Origin: Apostichopus japonicus
Taxonomy: Eukaryota > Echinodermata > Holothuroidea > Aspidochirotida > Stichopodidae
Direction of reading: 5' to 3'
Assembly: GCF_037975245.1 (NCBI RefSeq)
Contig: NC_092562.1
Span: forward strand, 17,187,521-17,251,520
DNA: 64,000 bases
Part shown: positions 62,557 to 64,000 of the stretch, in pieces
Layout of the letters: each line of letters begins with the position of its first letter
How positions within the stretch are numbered: the first letter of the stretch is position 1
The notes under the pieces: model-generated
Databases searched by the model: none
Seen by the model: only the letters and a program-made list of their open reading frames with translations
What the model was told of the DNA's origin: nothing
Translations under genes and position numbers: made by a program

Positions 62557-64000
62557 CGAGCTGATGATCGAGACTCTCTTTTGCATCCCTGGTTCGAACC
62601 CCGGGTGATGACGTCTTTTGCCGATCTTTTACAGCAAGTGCCTACACGGGGAGCTGTAAGTATTAGTTAATCCACCTAATATCTCAGTCCAAACAGTGGC
62701 GCGATGGCTTGGCGCACTGTACGAGCTGATGATCGAGACTCTCTTTTGCATCCCTGGTTCGAACCCCGGGTGATGACGTCTTTTGCCGATCTTTTACAGC
62801 AAGTGCCTACACGGGGAGCTGTAAGTATTAGTTAATCCACCTAATATCTCAGTCCAAACAGTGGCGCGATGGCTTGGCGCACTGTACGAGCTGATGATCG
62901 AGACTCTCTTTTGCATCCCTGGTTCGAACCCCGGGTGATGACGTCTTTTGCCGATCTTTTACAGCAAGTGCCTACACGGGGAGCTGTAAGTATTAGTTAA
63001 TCCACCTAATATCTCAGTCCAAACAGTGGCGCGATGGCTTGGCGCACTGTACGAGCTGATGATCGAGACTCTCTTTTGCATCCCTGGTTCGAACCCCGGG
63101 TGATGACGTCTTTTGCCGATCTTTTACAGCAAGTGCCTACACGGGGAGCTGTAAGTATTAGTTAATCCACCTAATATCTCAGTCCAAACAGTGGCGCGAT
63201 GGCTTGGCGCACTGTACGAGCTGATGATCGAGACTCTCTTTTGCATCCCTGGTTCGAACCCCGGGTGATGACGTCTTTTGCCGATCTTTTACAGCAAGTG
63301 CCTACACGGGGAGCTGTAAGTATTAGTTAATCCACCTAATATCTCAGTCCAAACAGTGGCGCGATGGCTTGGCGCACTGTACGAGCTGATGATCGAGACT
63401 CTCTTTTGCATCCCTGGTTCGAACCCCGGGTGATGACGTCTTTTGCCGATCTTTTACAGCAAGTGCCTACACGGGGAGCTGTAAGTATTAGTTAATCCAC
63501 CTAATATCTCAGTCCAAACAGTGGCGCGATGGCTTGGCGCACTGTACGAGCTGATGATCGAGACTCTCTTTTGCATCCCTGGTTCGAACCCCGGGTGATG
63601 ACGTCTTTTGCCGATCTTTTACAGCAAGTGCCTACACGGGGAGCTGTAAGTATTAGTTAATCCACCTAATATCTCAGTCCAAACAGTGGCGCGATGGCTT
63701 GGCGCACTGTACGAGCTGATGATCGAGACTCTCTTTTGCATCCCTGGTTCGAACCCCGGGTGATGACGTCTTTTGCCGATCTTTTACAGCAAGTGCCTAC
63801 ACGGGGAGCTGTAAGTATTAGTTAATCCACCTAATATCTCAGTCCAAACAGTGGCGCGATGGCTTGGCGCACTGTACGAGCTGATGATCGAGACTCTCTT
63901 TTGCATCCCTGGTTCGAACCCCGGGTGATGACGTCTTTTGCCGATCTTTTACAGCAAGTGCCTACACGGGGAGCTGTAAGTATTAGTTAATCCACCTAAT
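62557..64000. repeat. Satellite units 380-388, consensus copies to the window end
   Basis: Eight complete consensus copies and a ninth cut off after 124 bases (63877-64000). Nothing suggests the array ends here. Confidence 0.9.

Larger units (their letters stand above)
1..64000. repeat. 165-bp tandem satellite array filling the window (about 388 units)
   Basis: A single 165-bp unit repeats head to tail without interruption. Unit starts (CGAGCTGATG) fall at 1, 166, 331, 496, 661 and so on; the last partial copy starts at 63877. Copies differ at a small set of sites: unit bases 17, 29, 75, 91-92, 118-119, 122, 125, 132, 136, 149 and 160. Long runs of copies appear identical. By hand count the consensus is 83 G+C of 165, with 10 CpG and an observed/expected CpG near 1. 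Every unit carries the same internal order: B-box, two T-runs, a G-tract, a splice-donor-like GTAAGTAT, then an A-box-like D arm. No unique flanking sequence is present, so both array ends lie outside the window. The length, uniformity and tRNA-like content indicate a eukaryotic satellite. The copy number of an assembled array this uniform may itself be inexact. Confidence 0.99.

Noticed and set aside
1-64000. CRISPR array
   Set aside because: The whole 165-bp unit is conserved, with no unique spacers between short repeats, and no cas genes are present.
1-64000. 5S rRNA or spliced-leader RNA gene cluster
   Set aside because: I do not recognise 5S rRNA sequence, and the internal promoter is the A/B-box type, not the 5S type. 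GTAAGTAT could mimic a leader donor, but no convincing Sm-binding site follows it.
1-64000. True higher-order repeat structure
   Set aside because: Variants occur as contiguous single-haplotype blocks, not in a regularly repeating multi-unit order. Only short hints (five-unit spacing near 13.4 kb and 53.6 kb) were seen.

Overview
The whole 64,000-base window is one tandem satellite array. It runs head to tail, in one orientation, from the first base to the last. The unit is 165 bp, and I count about 387 complete copies plus a partial final copy. I found no unrelated sequence, mobile element insertion, CRISPR array, rRNA gene, intact tRNA gene or credible protein-coding gene. I number bases within a unit from the C of CGAGCTGATG, which is window base 1. 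Most copies are 165 bp. Units 107-141 are 166 bp (one extra base beside the G-tract), unit 98 is 164 bp, and unit 143 is 146 bp (a 20-bp deletion). The consensus is about 50% GC and has 10 CpG dinucleotides per unit, with essentially no CpG depletion.

The notable content is a tRNA-like RNA polymerase III cassette in every unit. An A-box-like D-arm segment (unit bases 141-151, TGGCGCGATGG) ends one unit. A perfect B-box (unit bases 35-45, GGTTCGAACCC) lies in the next unit, and two TTTT runs follow it (60-63 and 71-74). The D-arm-like hairpin and the T-arm-like stem-loop with a seven-base TTCGAAC loop are clear. The paired acceptor stem and a convincing anticodon arm are missing. This looks like a tRNA-derived or SINE-derived element that became a satellite, not a functional tRNA cluster. 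Transcription is inferred, not shown.

The array is a succession of haplotype blocks. Units 1-3 are irregular. Units 2-56 carry G at unit base 29, and units 55-79 carry G at base 122. Units 80-106 are a mosaic. Units 107-141 are the 166-bp family, with an 18-copy core (110-127) flanked on both sides by related copies. The disrupted unit 143 follows. Units 149-264 carry C at base 149, units 195-304 carry G at base 160, and units 308-320 carry G at base 17. From unit 336 on the array is nearly uniform. New variants tend to form blocks nested inside older ones, as expected from local amplification by unequal exchange or conversion.

A long homogeneous satellite with a near-nucleosomal period and a Pol III type 2 signature points to a eukaryotic nuclear genome. 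The D-arm-like sequence and undepleted CpG fit an invertebrate animal, but this is a weak inference and I cannot name a species. The array continues past both window edges, so its true boundaries and chromosomal setting (centromere, other heterochromatin, or a dedicated RNA locus) are not visible.
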